DNA from: Macrothele yani
Taxonomy: Eukaryota; Arthropoda; Arachnida; Araneae; Macrothelidae
NCBI GenBank assembly: GCA_039090855.1
Contig: CM076990.1
Location: 198,467,232 to 198,531,231 of the forward strand
Reading direction: 5' to 3'
DNA length: 64,000 nt
Shown here: one piece after another, positions 31,966 through 41,989 of the stretch
Numbering within the stretch: position 1 is the first letter of the stretch
How the letters are laid out: the number at the start of each line of letters is the position of its first letter
Translations under genes and position numbers: made by a program
The notes under the pieces: model-generated
Databases searched by the model: none
What the model was told of the DNA's origin: nothing
Seen by the model: the letters and a program-made list of their open reading frames with translations, nothing else

Positions 31966-32404
31966 TCTCCTACACCCAGTCAGTGATGGTGCTAACTGAG
32001 AAAACATTCAAACTGGACAAACTGACGTCTACTGTTAAGGGGGAACTCAATTAACAAAAGGCATTTCCACGGCTCATGCTTAGTCTCGTACGGTGGGGAG
32101 AATTAAGGGGTCTAGTACGCTAAGAACTCTTAAAAAGTGGGCCTTCTGCGTTCACAATTCTAGCGAATGCTTTTCAATAGTATCTCTTGCTTTAATAAAA
32201 GTTTAATGCGATGTAGTACTTTATCTGTGAGGAAGGGTAGCGGGGGGGGGGGGGGTCGTGACAGATACAATGACTGCGTTAAGGACTAATCGTATATAAT
32301 GGTCCTCACCATGTGCACTTCTTTACACTTTTGTTGGCATGGTTATCGACATCATCAACAAGAAAGGAAAGAATAATTCTCTTGAGATATCAAGACCCAC
32401 CATT
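31966..32404. other. Spacer, no recognised feature
   Basis: Includes a G(17) tract near 32240. Nothing coding. Confidence 0.4.
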
Positions 32405-33168
32405 TTATTTCGGTTAAGAAAAACCAAACATGAATTAGGGCAAACGCGAAATAAGGAAAACGCGAATTAGGAAAAACTTTATACGGGTAAACGTGAAATA
32501 GAGGAAACGAGATTAGGGCAAACCAAATTAGGGGAAATGGGAATTCGGGTAAAAGCGATTTCGGGGAAACGCCATTGGGGTAAACGTGTTTAGGGCAAAC
32601 GCGAATTAGGGGAAACGAGATTTAGGGGAACCGAGATTAGGAGAAACGAAATTAGGGGAAATGGGAATTCGGGTAAAAGCGATTTCGGGGAAACGCCATT
32701 GGGGTAAACGCGTTTAGGGCAAACGGGAATTAGGGGAAACGAGATTTAGGGGAACCGAGATTAGGGAAACGAAATGAGGGGAAATGGGAATTCGGGTAAA
32801 AGCGATTTCGGGGAAACGCCATTGGGGTAAACGCGTTTAGGGCAAACGGGAATTAGGGGAAACGAGGTTTAGGGGTAACGGGAATTAGGGGAAACGAGAT
32901 TTAGGGGAACCGAGATTAGGGGAAACGAAATGAGGGGAAATGGGAATTCGGGTAAAAGCGATTTCGGGGAAACGCCATTGGGGTAAACGCGTTTAGGGCA
33001 AACGGGAATTAGGGGAAACGAGGTTTAGGGGAAACGAGATTAGGGGAAACGAAATTAGGGGAAATGGGAATTCGGGTAAAAGCGATTTCGGGGAAACGCC
33101 ATTTGGGTAAGCGTTATTAGGGCAAACAGGAATTAGGGGAAATAGATTAGGGGAAGTGAGGCTACGCG
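32405..33168 (-). repeat. Higher-order minisatellite array, inverted copy
   Basis: Reverse complement of the array at 25985-26755, with the same ~124-bp higher-order unit (GGGGAAACGCCATTGGGGTA, GGTAAAAGCGATTTCG, GGGAAATGGGAATTC). Its inner 100 bp also mirror the degraded inner end of the left array. Confidence 0.95.
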
Positions 33169-33274
33169 TAAAATTTCATTGAAATCGAACCATATTTATG
33201 TGAGTTGTAGTGCGGACGGGCAGAGGGACAGACGGACAGCGTAAAAAACGGTCTTCCTGTGAGGGACTTTTCCG

Positions 33275-34050
33275 TTCATCAAAAGATTTGTATGTAAAAC
33301 AAGTGAATACATTTAATGAGCATTTTAACTGAAAAAGAAAGTTATGAGCTTTAGTATTTTCTATTTCAAGAACTTAAGTTAGCAGAATACATGATTCCGT
33401 GCAGCTAATGAGGGTACACAGTATCCTCCTCTGTTGGGTGTGGTTCCCTCGTATATGCACAAAAGGAATTGTCCGAAACAGTGAAGAGAGGGGATATAAA
33501 ACAATTTGCTGGTATGACTAACCTCTGTGTCCTTTCCAAATACGCTGAAGGGATGAAGATCTAATTAATCATCTGCGCTAGGTCACAGAAAGCCTTTCTG
33601 AGCGTTCAACTTCAACGGAATATTTCCTAGTCCTACCCCAGAATCGTCTTCCTATTGTTATATTCATTATCTGGTATACATTCGTTCTTTGCTGCTTAGC
33701 TTTTCATTCCGCATTTTGTGGAATGCTGTGTTGTCAGCATTCACATAACTTTTTACTTGACTGTTGCATATTTACCTAGTTTTCATATTTTCAGTGAATT
33801 TATGCTGAAAACCGAAAGTGATATTTTTGAACAATTATAATATTTTCTCATAATAAAGGTATGAGAAAATATAAACTGATTACTTTTTGAGAGGAAGTAG
33901 GAAACTCTCGAACTCGAGGGGCCTCGCCCTAAAAAAAAAAGGCTCGGCCTCCCAATTAAAAAAAAAAGCTTGCTTCTTTCCTCAACAGCGGAGTAAATCT
34001 GTAAGTTTGGTTTAACGGTTTAACTATTTAGAACCATCAATGCTGTGTAA
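33275..34050. other. No recognised feature
   Basis: Contains a small A-rich inverted motif (GGCCTCGCCCTAAAAAA / AAGGCTCGGCCTCC near 33925). Nothing coding. Confidence 0.4.
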
Positions 34051-34060
34051 ACATTTTGTG

Positions 34061-34301
34061 GGCGCACTGGTCAAAGCGATGGCTTCCGACCATTCGCCAG
34101 AAATGGGTATGGGTTCGAATCCCGTGAGGCATGGATGTTGTGGTTGTCTTACGGCACTGGCTCTCTCCCTTCCCTGGAACCAGTGGTCCAAAATTAGGGA
34201 CGGGCGACTGCATATAGCCCATTGAGTTGCTCACGGTGGTCATTAAACCTCCAATAAAAAAATATAAAAATAAACTCCCAATAATTAAAAAAAAAAAAAA
34301 G
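34061..34301 (+). mobile_element. tRNA-derived SINE (left member of a tail-to-tail pair)
   Basis: Diverged copy lacking the first ~10 bases, with a long A-rich tail interrupted by AAACTCCCAATAATT. Perfect 10-bp TSD ACATTTTGTG at 34051-34060 and 34302-34311. Confidence 0.94.
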
Positions 34302-34319
34302 ACATTTTGTGCCAGCACT

Positions 34320-34531
34320 TTTTTTTCTTTTTAATTGGAGGTTTAACGACTACCGTGTGCAACTTAATGGGCTATAGCAGACGCCCGTCCCTAAATTTGG
34401 GCCACTGGTTCCAGGTAAGGGACAGTGCCGTAAGACAAACACAACATTCATGCCTCTCCGGGATTCGAACCCGGATCCATCTCGGACGAATGATTAGAGG
34501 CCATCGCTTAGACCACTGCGCCACCGGGGCA
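34320..34531 (-). mobile_element. tRNA-derived SINE, inverted, tail-to-tail with its neighbour
   Basis: Inverse copy with A tail at the left and tRNA head at the right. The flanks GCCAGCACTTTTT and GTCAGCGTTTTTT may be an eroded TSD. The gap to the tail of the previous SINE is 18 bp. Confidence 0.93.
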
Positions 34532-34734
34532 GCGTCAGCGTTTTTTACATCCCTCTCTTGCTAGTGCAAATTTTAAGATAAATGTGTGCATATGACTAAA
34601 AGTTTTTGAGATAACTTATTTTAACTGAAGTTTGTCATACTTCATAAAAATTAATTGAGTACGACTTTCAAAGAGAACACTTTTCAACATTTTTTTATAC
34701 ATTTCATTTTGTGATGCTTCGACCTTTCTACCTC

Positions 34735-35125
34735 AGAGATGACGTACGTACATGTCAGGAAGGCAAAGTTGCAGCGACAAATTTCGTCGGTGTAGCTTAA
34801 TTGGGAAAGCATTCGACTCCGCAGCAAAAGGATACGATTTCCGCCACTGCCAAGTGGTTTTACGCTATATTGGCGCCCGAACGCAGAATTAATCTCCTGG
34901 CTGTTGGGTTCTTCGAAATATGTGTGATGTTCGCTCCACACATCATCTGGAAATAATGACAATTCCTTCTTCTGCAGTGACCTCCTTTAAGCTTGGTTTG
35001 ACGGCTGACCCGGATACCTACGATTCCATCCCAGCCCTTTCCCAAGGGGAGGGAGATATATGTGACGTACTTACCTCACAGGTGACGCACATGTCATGAT
35101 CGCAAAGTTGTTGAGCCACCATCAA
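34735..35125 (+). repeat. tRNA-bearing ~350-bp repeat, one unit and part of the next
   Basis: One unit runs from GATGACGTACGTACATGTCA through a tRNA-like GGTGTAGCTTAATTGGGAAA (A box) and a decayed B box, to CACATCATCTGGAAATAATG and GGGAGATATATGTGACGTAC. The next unit then starts with GGTGACGCACATGTCATGAT at about 35080. The same order of motifs occurs at 41990-42500. Confidence 0.8.
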
Positions 35126-35159
35126 TTTTTGTGGGAAATTGTACCCTTGAAAGAGTCAA

Positions 35160-36010
35160 TAATATAAATATTTGGGAATAATAATTGAGGATAATTCAAA
35201 ATGGAATATTAATGTGCAAAATATTGTAAATAAAATTTTAAGGGTATTTGGTTTAATTACGAGAATTTAAAATAATTTAACAATTAAAACATTAAAAATG
35301 TTGTATTACAGTCTGGTTTATCCATGTTTGACTTATCATTTATTAGTATGGGGTCAAACTACTAAGAATAATTTACATAAATTAAAATAATTACAAAATA
35401 GGATGGGCAAAATTTTAAATAATTTTAGGGGAATTAATTTGAATATGGGGTTACGGATTAGTAACTATGGTTTTTTAGATATTGAGAAGTTATGGCAATA
35501 TATGTAGATTATTAGCATTTATGTATAAAAGAATAAAAGAGAATAGGTATCAACATTTAATTCAGCTGAACTCTGTAAGTTGCCGCCCCGGTGGCGCAGT
35601 GGTCTAAGGCGCTGGCCTCTGATCATTCGTCCGAACGGTGTCGGGGTTCGAATCTCGGTGAGGCATGGATGTTGTGTTTGTCTTACGGCACTGGCTCTCT
35701 CCCTTCCCTTGAACCAGTGACCTTAAATTAGGGACGGGCGACTGCTTATAGCACATTGAGTTGCTCACGGTGGTCGTTAAACCTCCAATCAAAAAAAAAA
35801 AAAAAAAAAAAGAACTCTGTGGGTCACGACTATCGAAACAGAAATGTATTTTTGTTACCAATCTAACACTTTAACCCAACAAATATTTATTGATTATCAG
35901 GGATTGCATGGTGTTATGGAATAATCTACCTTGTCAATCAACACATATCAATAATTATAATTATTTTTGAAAGCAACTAATATTTGCTAACAAACTAAAA
36001 CATAAAATTT
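35160..36010 (+). pseudogene. AT-rich LINE (CR1/Jockey-like) reverse transcriptase 3' fragment
   Basis: The plus-strand translation shows the post-catalytic part of a non-LTR reverse transcriptase: KYLGIIIEDNSKWNINV, IVNKILRVFGLITRI, then TLKMLYYSLVYPCLTYHLL and VWGQTTKNNLHKLK. After the SINE insertion (35582-35811), WNNLPCQSTHINNYN and KQLIFANKLKHKI complete the C-terminus. Several TAA stops. The base composition is much more AT-rich than that of the RTE family, and the protein is clearly different, so this is a second LINE clade. Confidence 0.75.
35582..35811 (+). mobile_element. tRNA-derived SINE inside the AT-rich LINE relic
   Basis: Full-length copy with a 21-A tail. TSD GAACTCTGT at 35568-35576 and 35812-35820, extendable to 15 bp with mismatches. 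Minority subfamily (AAGGCGCTGG). Confidence 0.95.
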
Positions 36011-36128
36011 AATAGTAGAAAATTATTAATCAGGTCATGTATGCGTACATTTTATATGTGTAGGACGTTTGGCTTGACTACGTATACTTTAGGGGGAATT
36101 GGAATTCACTCAGGCTATACACTTTATA

Positions 36129-37384
36129 TACACCGGTGAGCTATTACATTATGACCACCCCCAGCCCAAAGAAATGAGCGCGCATGGAGACCAAACGGTG
36201 GCGCAGGTGAAGTTCACATAGCAGCATATATACAACCCGAGGACCGGCTTTCGGATAGTAGAGTGTTCAAAGTCAGAATGGGAAAAGCTGCCGATTCATC
36301 GGAGTTTGATAAAGGACAAATTGTGATGGCACGGTGCCTCGGTACTACGATCTAGGAAACGTGCCGCTGTAATAAGTGCGTATCAAAAGTGGTGCACAGA
36401 TGGCAAGACGACGAACCGTCGTCTTGCCGTGTGTCGACCGCCGCTCATTGATGCCAGAGGGGAGCGGAGACTGACGCGCATTGTTCACAGCGACCGCAGG
36501 CCACAGTGAGAAAAATCAACTGCACGCGAGAAGAGCAATGACTTCTGTTGGATGTTCCTAATAAACGTCAATTGTGTGTATTAATTACAACCGTGGTGAT
36601 CACTGATCAGGGTAATGTGTCACAGCACACAGTTCATCGCAGCCGTCTGCGTAGCCAAAGACCCAGCCGGGTCCCCATCCTCACTGCACGTCATCGCCAA
36701 CAACTATAACGAAATGGGCCCAAGATCATCGAGATTGAACCGTGGTAGATTGGAAGAAAGTGGCCAGTTCTGACGAATCAAGATTCCATGTTGCCTCACG
36801 TAGATGGCCGAGCGCGGATACGCCGATTACCAACGGAGGGTGCGGCACCTAGATGCACTCTTGCGCGGAAACAAGCCGACGGCGGCGGTGTTATGCAGTG
36901 GACGATGTTTTCTTGGGACACTTTAGGCCCCCAATATCCCAATAGAACAATCCCTGACAGCTGTCAGGTATCTGAACATCGTTGCGGACCAAGTTCACCC
37001 ATTCATGGCAAATGTGTTCCCTGCTGGTGATCGCCATAAGCAACAGGATAACGCGCTATGCCACACTGTCAGAATCGTCAAGGAGTGGTTCGGGGGAACA
37101 TGCTGGTGACTTTCTGTTAATTCCCTGGCCTCCAAAGTCACCGGAGATGAACTCAATCGAACATTTGTGGTTCGACTTGGAAAAGCGTGTTCGCGCTAAA
37201 TCCCCACCATCCCGAAATGCACGGGAACTGGAGGACCTGTTGTTGACATGCTATCCGATTCCCCAGGATACCTGTCGCCACCTGATCGAATCTATGCCTC
37301 GCAGACTGGCTCCAGCTTTTCTGGCTAAATTGGGTTCTACAGCTTATTAGGTAGGTGGTCATTATGTAATTACTCATCGGTGTA
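36129..37384 (+). mobile_element. Tc1-like transposon with complete TIRs
   Basis: The TIR TACACCGGTGAGCTATTACA at 36129 pairs with its inverse ending TACTCATCGGTGTA at 37384. Same family as the minus-strand copy at 19398-20545. Confidence 0.93.
36276..37350 (+). pseudogene. Tc1 transposase, broken
   Basis: The start is probably the ATG at about 36278 (MGKAADSSEFDKGQIVMARC, first HTH). Later blocks in several frames: VSQHTVHRSRLR, RPSRVPILTARHRQQ, VDGRARIRRLPTEGA, MQWTMFSWDTLGP, then KSPEMNSIEHLWFDLEKRV with the catalytic Glu, and HLIESMPRR. The second Asp block (DKQQDNALCHTVRIV-like) is shifted. About 85 bases near 36510-36600 look rearranged relative to the sister copy. Confidence 0.85.
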
Positions 37385-37612
37385 TATAGCCTTTTACTCA
37401 ATTTCCTGTTCTGTGGTTGCCCTGTACGTATAAGTATATACTATATGTATATGTTATAAAATTAATATTGAAATGTAATGTGGTTAAATGCAACCCCATA
37501 AAACGAAAAATAAATGAAATGAAAAACTGCAGTTTTTCATCCACGAAAGTGATAAACATGCGCCGACAACATTAACAGAAAGCATCTAGAAATATACATT
37601 AGCATATAGCTA

Positions 37613-39067
37613 TTGAAGCGAGGAAAAGCTCCAGGAGAAGATGGAATTACTGTAGACATCATACAAGAAGCAAGTGGAGAAATTGAAACAGTACTCGCCC
37701 AAATTTTCACTCGATGCCTTAATGAAGGGAAGATTCCTGAGGATTGGAACAATGCTACAATGATCCTGCTACATAAAAAAGGTGACATTGAGGATCTCAG
37801 GAACTACAGACCTATCAGCCTCCTATCAGTGGTTTATAAAATCTTCACTAAAGTTCTTTCACACCGCTTGAAGGTAACACTGGACATGTCTCAACCGAGA
37901 GAACAAGCTGGATTCAGGAGTGGCTACAGCACAATAGATCATATCCACGTACTGAGAGAACTAATTGAAAGAGCGAGGGAATATGAGCTTCCATTGTGCA
38001 TGGCTTTTATCGATTATGAAAAAGCCTTTGATTCGGTGAAACCATCAGCAGTTACAATGGCTCTGAAAACCTGCGGTACTGAAGATGCATACATTAATAT
38101 TATTAATAACATCTATGAAAATGCAAGTGCAAAGATTAGGCTGTTTGAAAATACAACACACATAAAAATTGGAAAGGGAGGGAGACAAGGTGACACCATA
38201 TCTCCGAAGCTCTTTAATGCCACATTGGAGGGTGTTTTTCAGTCACTGAGCTGGGAAAACAAGGGGATAAAGATTAATGGAGATTATCTAACCCACCTTC
38301 GTTTTGCTGATGACGTAGTCATTTTTGCAACTAGCCCATCAGAGCTGCAGAGTATGATCCAGGAACTTGCTGACAAGAGTAAAGAAGTGGGATTAAAAAT
38401 GAACTTTCAGAAGACAAAAGTGATGTTCAATGCTTTCACAAGAAATGAAGATTTATCGATTGATCGAGAAAAGCTGGAGATAACAGACACGTACGTTTAT
38501 CTTGGACAGCAGATATCAAGTGAGGGTCACATTGATGAAGAAATTAATCGGCGTACAAAACTTGCCTGGAGAGCTTTTGGAAGAAACAGCATAATTTTCA
38601 AGAGCAATATGCCATTATGTCTTAAAAGAAAAGCGTTTGATCAATGCATCCTTCCAGTGCTTACGTATGGTGCAGAGACGTGGACCTTAACTAAAAGAGA
38701 TATACAAAGGCTGCAGACAACTCAAAGAACCATGGAGAGGTTCATGCTTGGTGTAACCAGGAGAGATAAGAAGAGGAACTCGTGGATCCGAAAAATGACG
38801 AGAGTGGAAGACATCATGATCAGAGTTAAATCCCTGAAATGGCAATGGGCTGGACATACTGCCAGAAGGACAGATCATCGATGGACAGCCGAAATTTTAG
38901 ATTGGATTCCAAGGGACAGGAAAAGACCCAGAAGAAGACCACATGGGAGATGGGTGGATGAAATTCGAAAGTATGCAGGGGTGACATGGAGGAGACTGGC
39001 ACAAGACAGACCGTTGTGGAGGAAACTTGGGGAGACCTTCGTCCAGCAGTGGATTGATAATGGTTGA
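37613..39067 (+). CDS. RTE reverse transcriptase, open 484-codon frame
   Basis: Uninterrupted from the truncation point to QQWIDNG. There is no ATG at the start: the frame opens at TTG (37613), which in the full-length protein is the Met of KNMKRGKAPGED, so this is a fragment and not a gene start. Blocks present: HKKGDIEDLRNYRPISLLS, GFRSGYSTIDHIHVL, FIDYEKAFDSVKPSAV, RQGDTISPKLFN and RFADDVVIFA with the catalytic FADD. One notable change is GKGGRQGD where copy B has GKGVRQGD. The C-terminal domain is complete. Without endonuclease and promoter it is unlikely to be expressed. Confidence 0.95.
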   Translation: MKRGKAPGEDGITVDIIQEASGEIETVLAQIFTRCLNEGKIPEDWNNATMILLHKKGDIEDLRNYRPISLLSVVYKIFTKVLSHRLKVTLDMSQPREQAGFRSGYSTIDHIHVLRELIERAREYELPLCMAFIDYEKAFDSVKPSAVTMALKTCGTEDAYINIINNIYENASAKIRLFENTTHIKIGKGGRQGDTISPKLFNATLEGVFQSLSWENKGIKINGDYLTHLRFADDVVIFATSPSELQSMIQELADKSKEVGLKMNFQKTKVMFNAFTRNEDLSIDREKLEITDTYVYLGQQISSEGHIDEEINRRTKLAWRAFGRNSIIFKSNMPLCLKRKAFDQCILPVLTYGAETWTLTKRDIQRLQTTQRTMERFMLGVTRRDKKRNSWIRKMTRVEDIMIRVKSLKWQWAGHTARRTDHRWTAEILDWIPRDRKRPRRRPHGRWVDEIRKYAGVTWRRLAQDRPLWRKLGETFVQQWIDNG

Positions 39068-39084
39068 CAATGATGATGATGATG
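37614..39084 (+). mobile_element. RTE LINE, 5'-truncated copy C
   Basis: Begins within the reverse transcriptase and ends with a (GAT)n tail at 39069-39085. A TSD of about 11 bp, ATATAGCTATT / ATATCGCTATT, lies at 37604-37614 and 39085-39095. 5' truncation is the normal outcome of incomplete LINE reverse transcription. Confidence 0.94.
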
Positions 39085-39095
39085 ATATCGCTATT

Positions 39096-39741
39096 CTACT
39101 GTAATACCGAACTCATTTTCATCGGGTAGTGTACATTATTAACATGTTTACAATGGTTTCGAATCCTTGGTTGCTTGTGGCCCAGTTGTCTGGAACATTT
39201 TCCTCTCTTACGGACACTGCACAAAATAGCGCAAACAAAGATACATTCTGTGTAAAAGGTGAAAACAAAAATGTTAATACACAATCCTATAGGTAGTGAT
39301 TCAAAGAATTCCTCCTCAGGAAGACTACGTAGGAGTGATGCGAAGGTGGAATGCATTAACGTAGGATTGTCAGACCCCGTTTATTTAAATATGTAAACAT
39401 GTTTTAATTTTCACTTTTGAACAGAAGGTGTCGTTGTTTGCGCCATTTCCTGCAACGTCCATGAGAACAGAAATGTTGCAAACAGAGCTGGCGTCAGGCA
39501 ACAAAGGATTAGAAACCCTTGTAAAAGTGTTGAAAATGCAGACCACTCGATGAAAATGGACCCCGGTAGAATAATGGCATAACGCTAATGTGTATTTCCA
39601 AATATGTTGAATTAATGTTGTCGGCACATGTTTGTCGGTTTCGTGTCTAGTAATGGTGAACGGTTGTAAAAAGATAAAGATTTGGGACTTCAAAGATGCC
39701 TAAGGAGAGAGATTAAGTCTGCCATGGGCTTCGAGAAGATA
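39096..39741. other. No recognised feature
   Basis: No coding or repeat recognised. Confidence 0.45.
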
Positions 39742-40093
39742 TACACTGCCTAACAGAGAAAATACCACACCACGAGGACGTAAACGCAGCGCCATGCAAA
39801 TTGCAGGGTGGGTGCGCACGTACAAGTTATGCAAATGATTGTATTTGCAGCCCAACAGCACGAACAGTGCGCGGGATATAAGCGGACAACCAGCCCGTGA
39901 GGCCATCAGTTAAGAAGTCCTCACGACCGTGAGAAGTGAGTGGTTCGGCTATATAACCGTGTCTGGAGAATGAACAAGGGGTGTCAATGCTGTTAAGACG
40001 CCGTCATACGCGATTTCATCAAACGGATGAGTTCAGAAGAGGTGTCATCGTAGGCCTTCGTACCACCGGATGGTCCTTGCGTCGAATAATACT
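39742..40093 (+). mobile_element. Tc1-like 5' end fragment
   Basis: Starts TACACTGCCTAACAGAG after an A, as Tc1 TIRs do. Contains a leader of about 240 bp, then an ATG at 39987 giving MLLRRRHTRFHQTDEFRRG and VIVGLRTTGWSLRRI, the first helix-turn-helix of a Tc1 transposase. Homology ends at about 40093; the rest of the element and the right TIR are missing. Confidence 0.75.
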
Positions 40094-40356
40094 CTTCCTT
40101 TCATTTGTCAACTGAAATTCCCTTTGAAAACAATCCATGAATGCACAATTTTTAGAGCGTTATTTTCTCTTAGGCGGTATTTATTGCGAGAGAAATTCTG
40201 TGTAAATCGTAAATGCATGGGTTACTGGCATGACAGAGAACTCGGGTCGCCTTGGTCAGATAATACGTACAATTCGTATCAAATTTAAACGAATCAGTAA
40301 TCTCTTATAGGAATTTTCTGAGAGTTCAGTTATTTGCGATTCTCATCGTGGAGATA

Positions 40357-41608
40357 TACACTGAAGTGCCAGAAAAACTGGTACAAATGAGCTTATGCAA
40401 AATACATAGCAACGTCAGTTATGCTCGTACTCGGTTGAGTCCGCCAGTGCGTATATAAAGCGATAGACATCCTTGCCAGCTGTCACAGCTGTTTTCTTCA
40501 AGAGAATGACAAGTAATAATGATTTAAGCGATTTTCAACGCAGTGTCATAGTTGGCGCTTGTGAGATGGTCCATAGTATTTCGGAGGTAGAAACGAAGTT
40601 CGGATTTTCACGGACGACCATTGCAAGGGTGTACCGTGACTACACAAGAATTCCGGCAAAACCTCCAACCTACGATACCAGTGTGGCCGTAAAAAGACAT
40701 TGGGTGAATATGACCACCGTCGGCTGTCAAGAATCGTTTCATGCGATAGGCGTGCAACACTCTCGCAGGTATAATCGGAATTCAATGCTGGAGCCTCAAT
40801 AAGCATCAGCATCCGGACTGTGCAACGTACCCTGCACGATATGGGCTTTGGGAGCCGACGCCCAACTCGAGTCCCCTTGATGGGTGCACGACACAGAGCT
40901 ATGCGCCTCGCTTTGGCACGGCAACACCACCACTGGACACTTGATGACTGGAAACAAGTAGCCTTGTTTCCAGTCATCAAGTGTCCAGACAAGGCGTCTG
41001 ACGAGTCGCGTCGCGTTTCCAATTATATCGGGCAGATGGAAGGATTCGTGTATGGCGCAAACCCCATGAAGCCATGGATCCTTCCTGTTAAAAGGGAACT
41101 GTACCGGCTGGTTGGGGGTCCGAAATGGTATGTGGTGGGTTTAGCTGGACTTCACTGGGACCCCTGGTACGTCTACAAACGTCTGTGACCGGCCAACGCT
41201 ATCCTTTCTGACGAGGTACGCCCGTTCATGTCCTGCATTCATGCCGATGGGTTGGGCCTGTCCCAACAGACAATGCACCTCCACAAACGTGTCAGGACGC
41301 TGCACTATGGTTAGAGAAGCATTCATCTGAGTTTGTGGTGTTGCCATTCCCACCCAAGTCCCCAGATCTGAGCGTGATAGAACACATTTGGGATGCCATG
41401 CAACGCGCTATCGAACACAGGAATCCGAGACCTCGGAATACACCCGAATTGTGGAGCGCTCTGCAAGAAGTATGGTGTGCATTGCCTGCAGCATATTTCC
41501 AGAAGCTAGTGGAGTCCATTCCCCGTCGTATTTCTGCAGCCCTGCGCACCCGTTGGGGACCTACCAAGTATTAGACTGGTGTACCAGTTTTTCTGGCACT
41601 TCAGTGTA
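40357..41608 (+). mobile_element. Tc1-like transposon with complete TIRs
   Basis: The TIR TACACTGAAGTGCCAGAAAA at 40357 pairs with the inverse ending CTGGCACTTCAGTGTA at 41608, about 28 bp each. Related in protein to the element at 46720-47894. Confidence 0.94.
40506..41574 (+). pseudogene. Tc1 transposase with an inverted-duplication lesion
   Basis: It begins MTSNNDLSDFQRSVIVGACE; the first HTH includes SISEVETKFGFSRTTIARVY. After a shift: QRTLHDMGFGSRRPTRVPL and HHHWTLDDWKQVA. A perfect 25-bp inverted duplication (40934-40958 and 40963-40987) then replaces the sequence expected before the first catalytic DESR motif. Later: a diverged GGPKWYVVGLAG block, then FPPKSPDLSVIEHIWDAMQR (Glu intact) and KLVESIPRRISAAL, ending at the TAG at 41572. 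The second Asp motif reads QQTMHLHKRV in place of QQDNAPxHxxR, so it is lost. Confidence 0.86.
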
Positions 41609-41989
41609 TTTCACCTTTTAGAACCAATTTGGTGCCGAATGGCGACAGTTTGTCATTTATTGTGAGGCGTAGACAATTTCCAATCGTTCCTGCACAATGG
41701 CGATAAATTTTAGACGACAAATATTCGAATGTGTGGGGCCATTACCAAAACGATTCTATGTTTCCAAATGATCAACCTGACGGGTCTTTGTCAATATCAG
41801 AAAAATATGACACATATCAAAATGTTGATTCAACCGAATTTGGAGCAAGTGAAACCCCTTAATGGTTATATAAATTTACGCCAAACTGTTTTCCAAGTGT
41901 TTTGTATACGCGAAATTTCAATGGGCTCTTCGTTTTTTAACCACGTCATATGACGGGCTAGTATTTCATCAAAATATACAGTGTGATGT
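41609..41989. other. No recognised feature
   Basis: Nothing recognised. Confidence 0.4.

Larger units (their letters stand above)
25982..33168. mobile_element. 7.2-kb foldback element with 8-bp TSD and RTE insertions
   Basis: Inverted arms of about 770 bp (25985-26755 and 32405-33168) consist of the same CGTTTCCCCTAAT-type array. They are flanked by a perfect direct repeat TAAAATTT (25974-25981 and 33169-33176). That 8-mer falls inside the 146-bp repeat unit, whose sequence resumes in register on the right. The original spacer is now filled by two RTE copies (26897-30803) and half of a 1-kb foldback (31560-31965). No transposase belonging to it is visible. Confidence 0.8.
25104..33274. mobile_element. 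Outer element of a nest (present parts 25104-25981 and 33177-33274)
   Basis: The left end CGGAAAAGTCCCCCACAGG (25104-25122) and right end CCTGTGAGGGACTTTTCCG (33256-33274) are inverted, 18 of 19 matching. The left part closely resembles the left arm of the palindrome at 59432-61615. Removing the inner element 25982-33168 and one copy of its TSD leaves about 1 kb. It contains 146-bp tandem units. I see no clear TSD outside it. Confidence 0.65.

Noticed and set aside
25982..33168. CRISPR-like array in the 15-bp repeats
   Set aside because: Units are contiguous without unique spacers and form a higher-order minisatellite in an animal genome.
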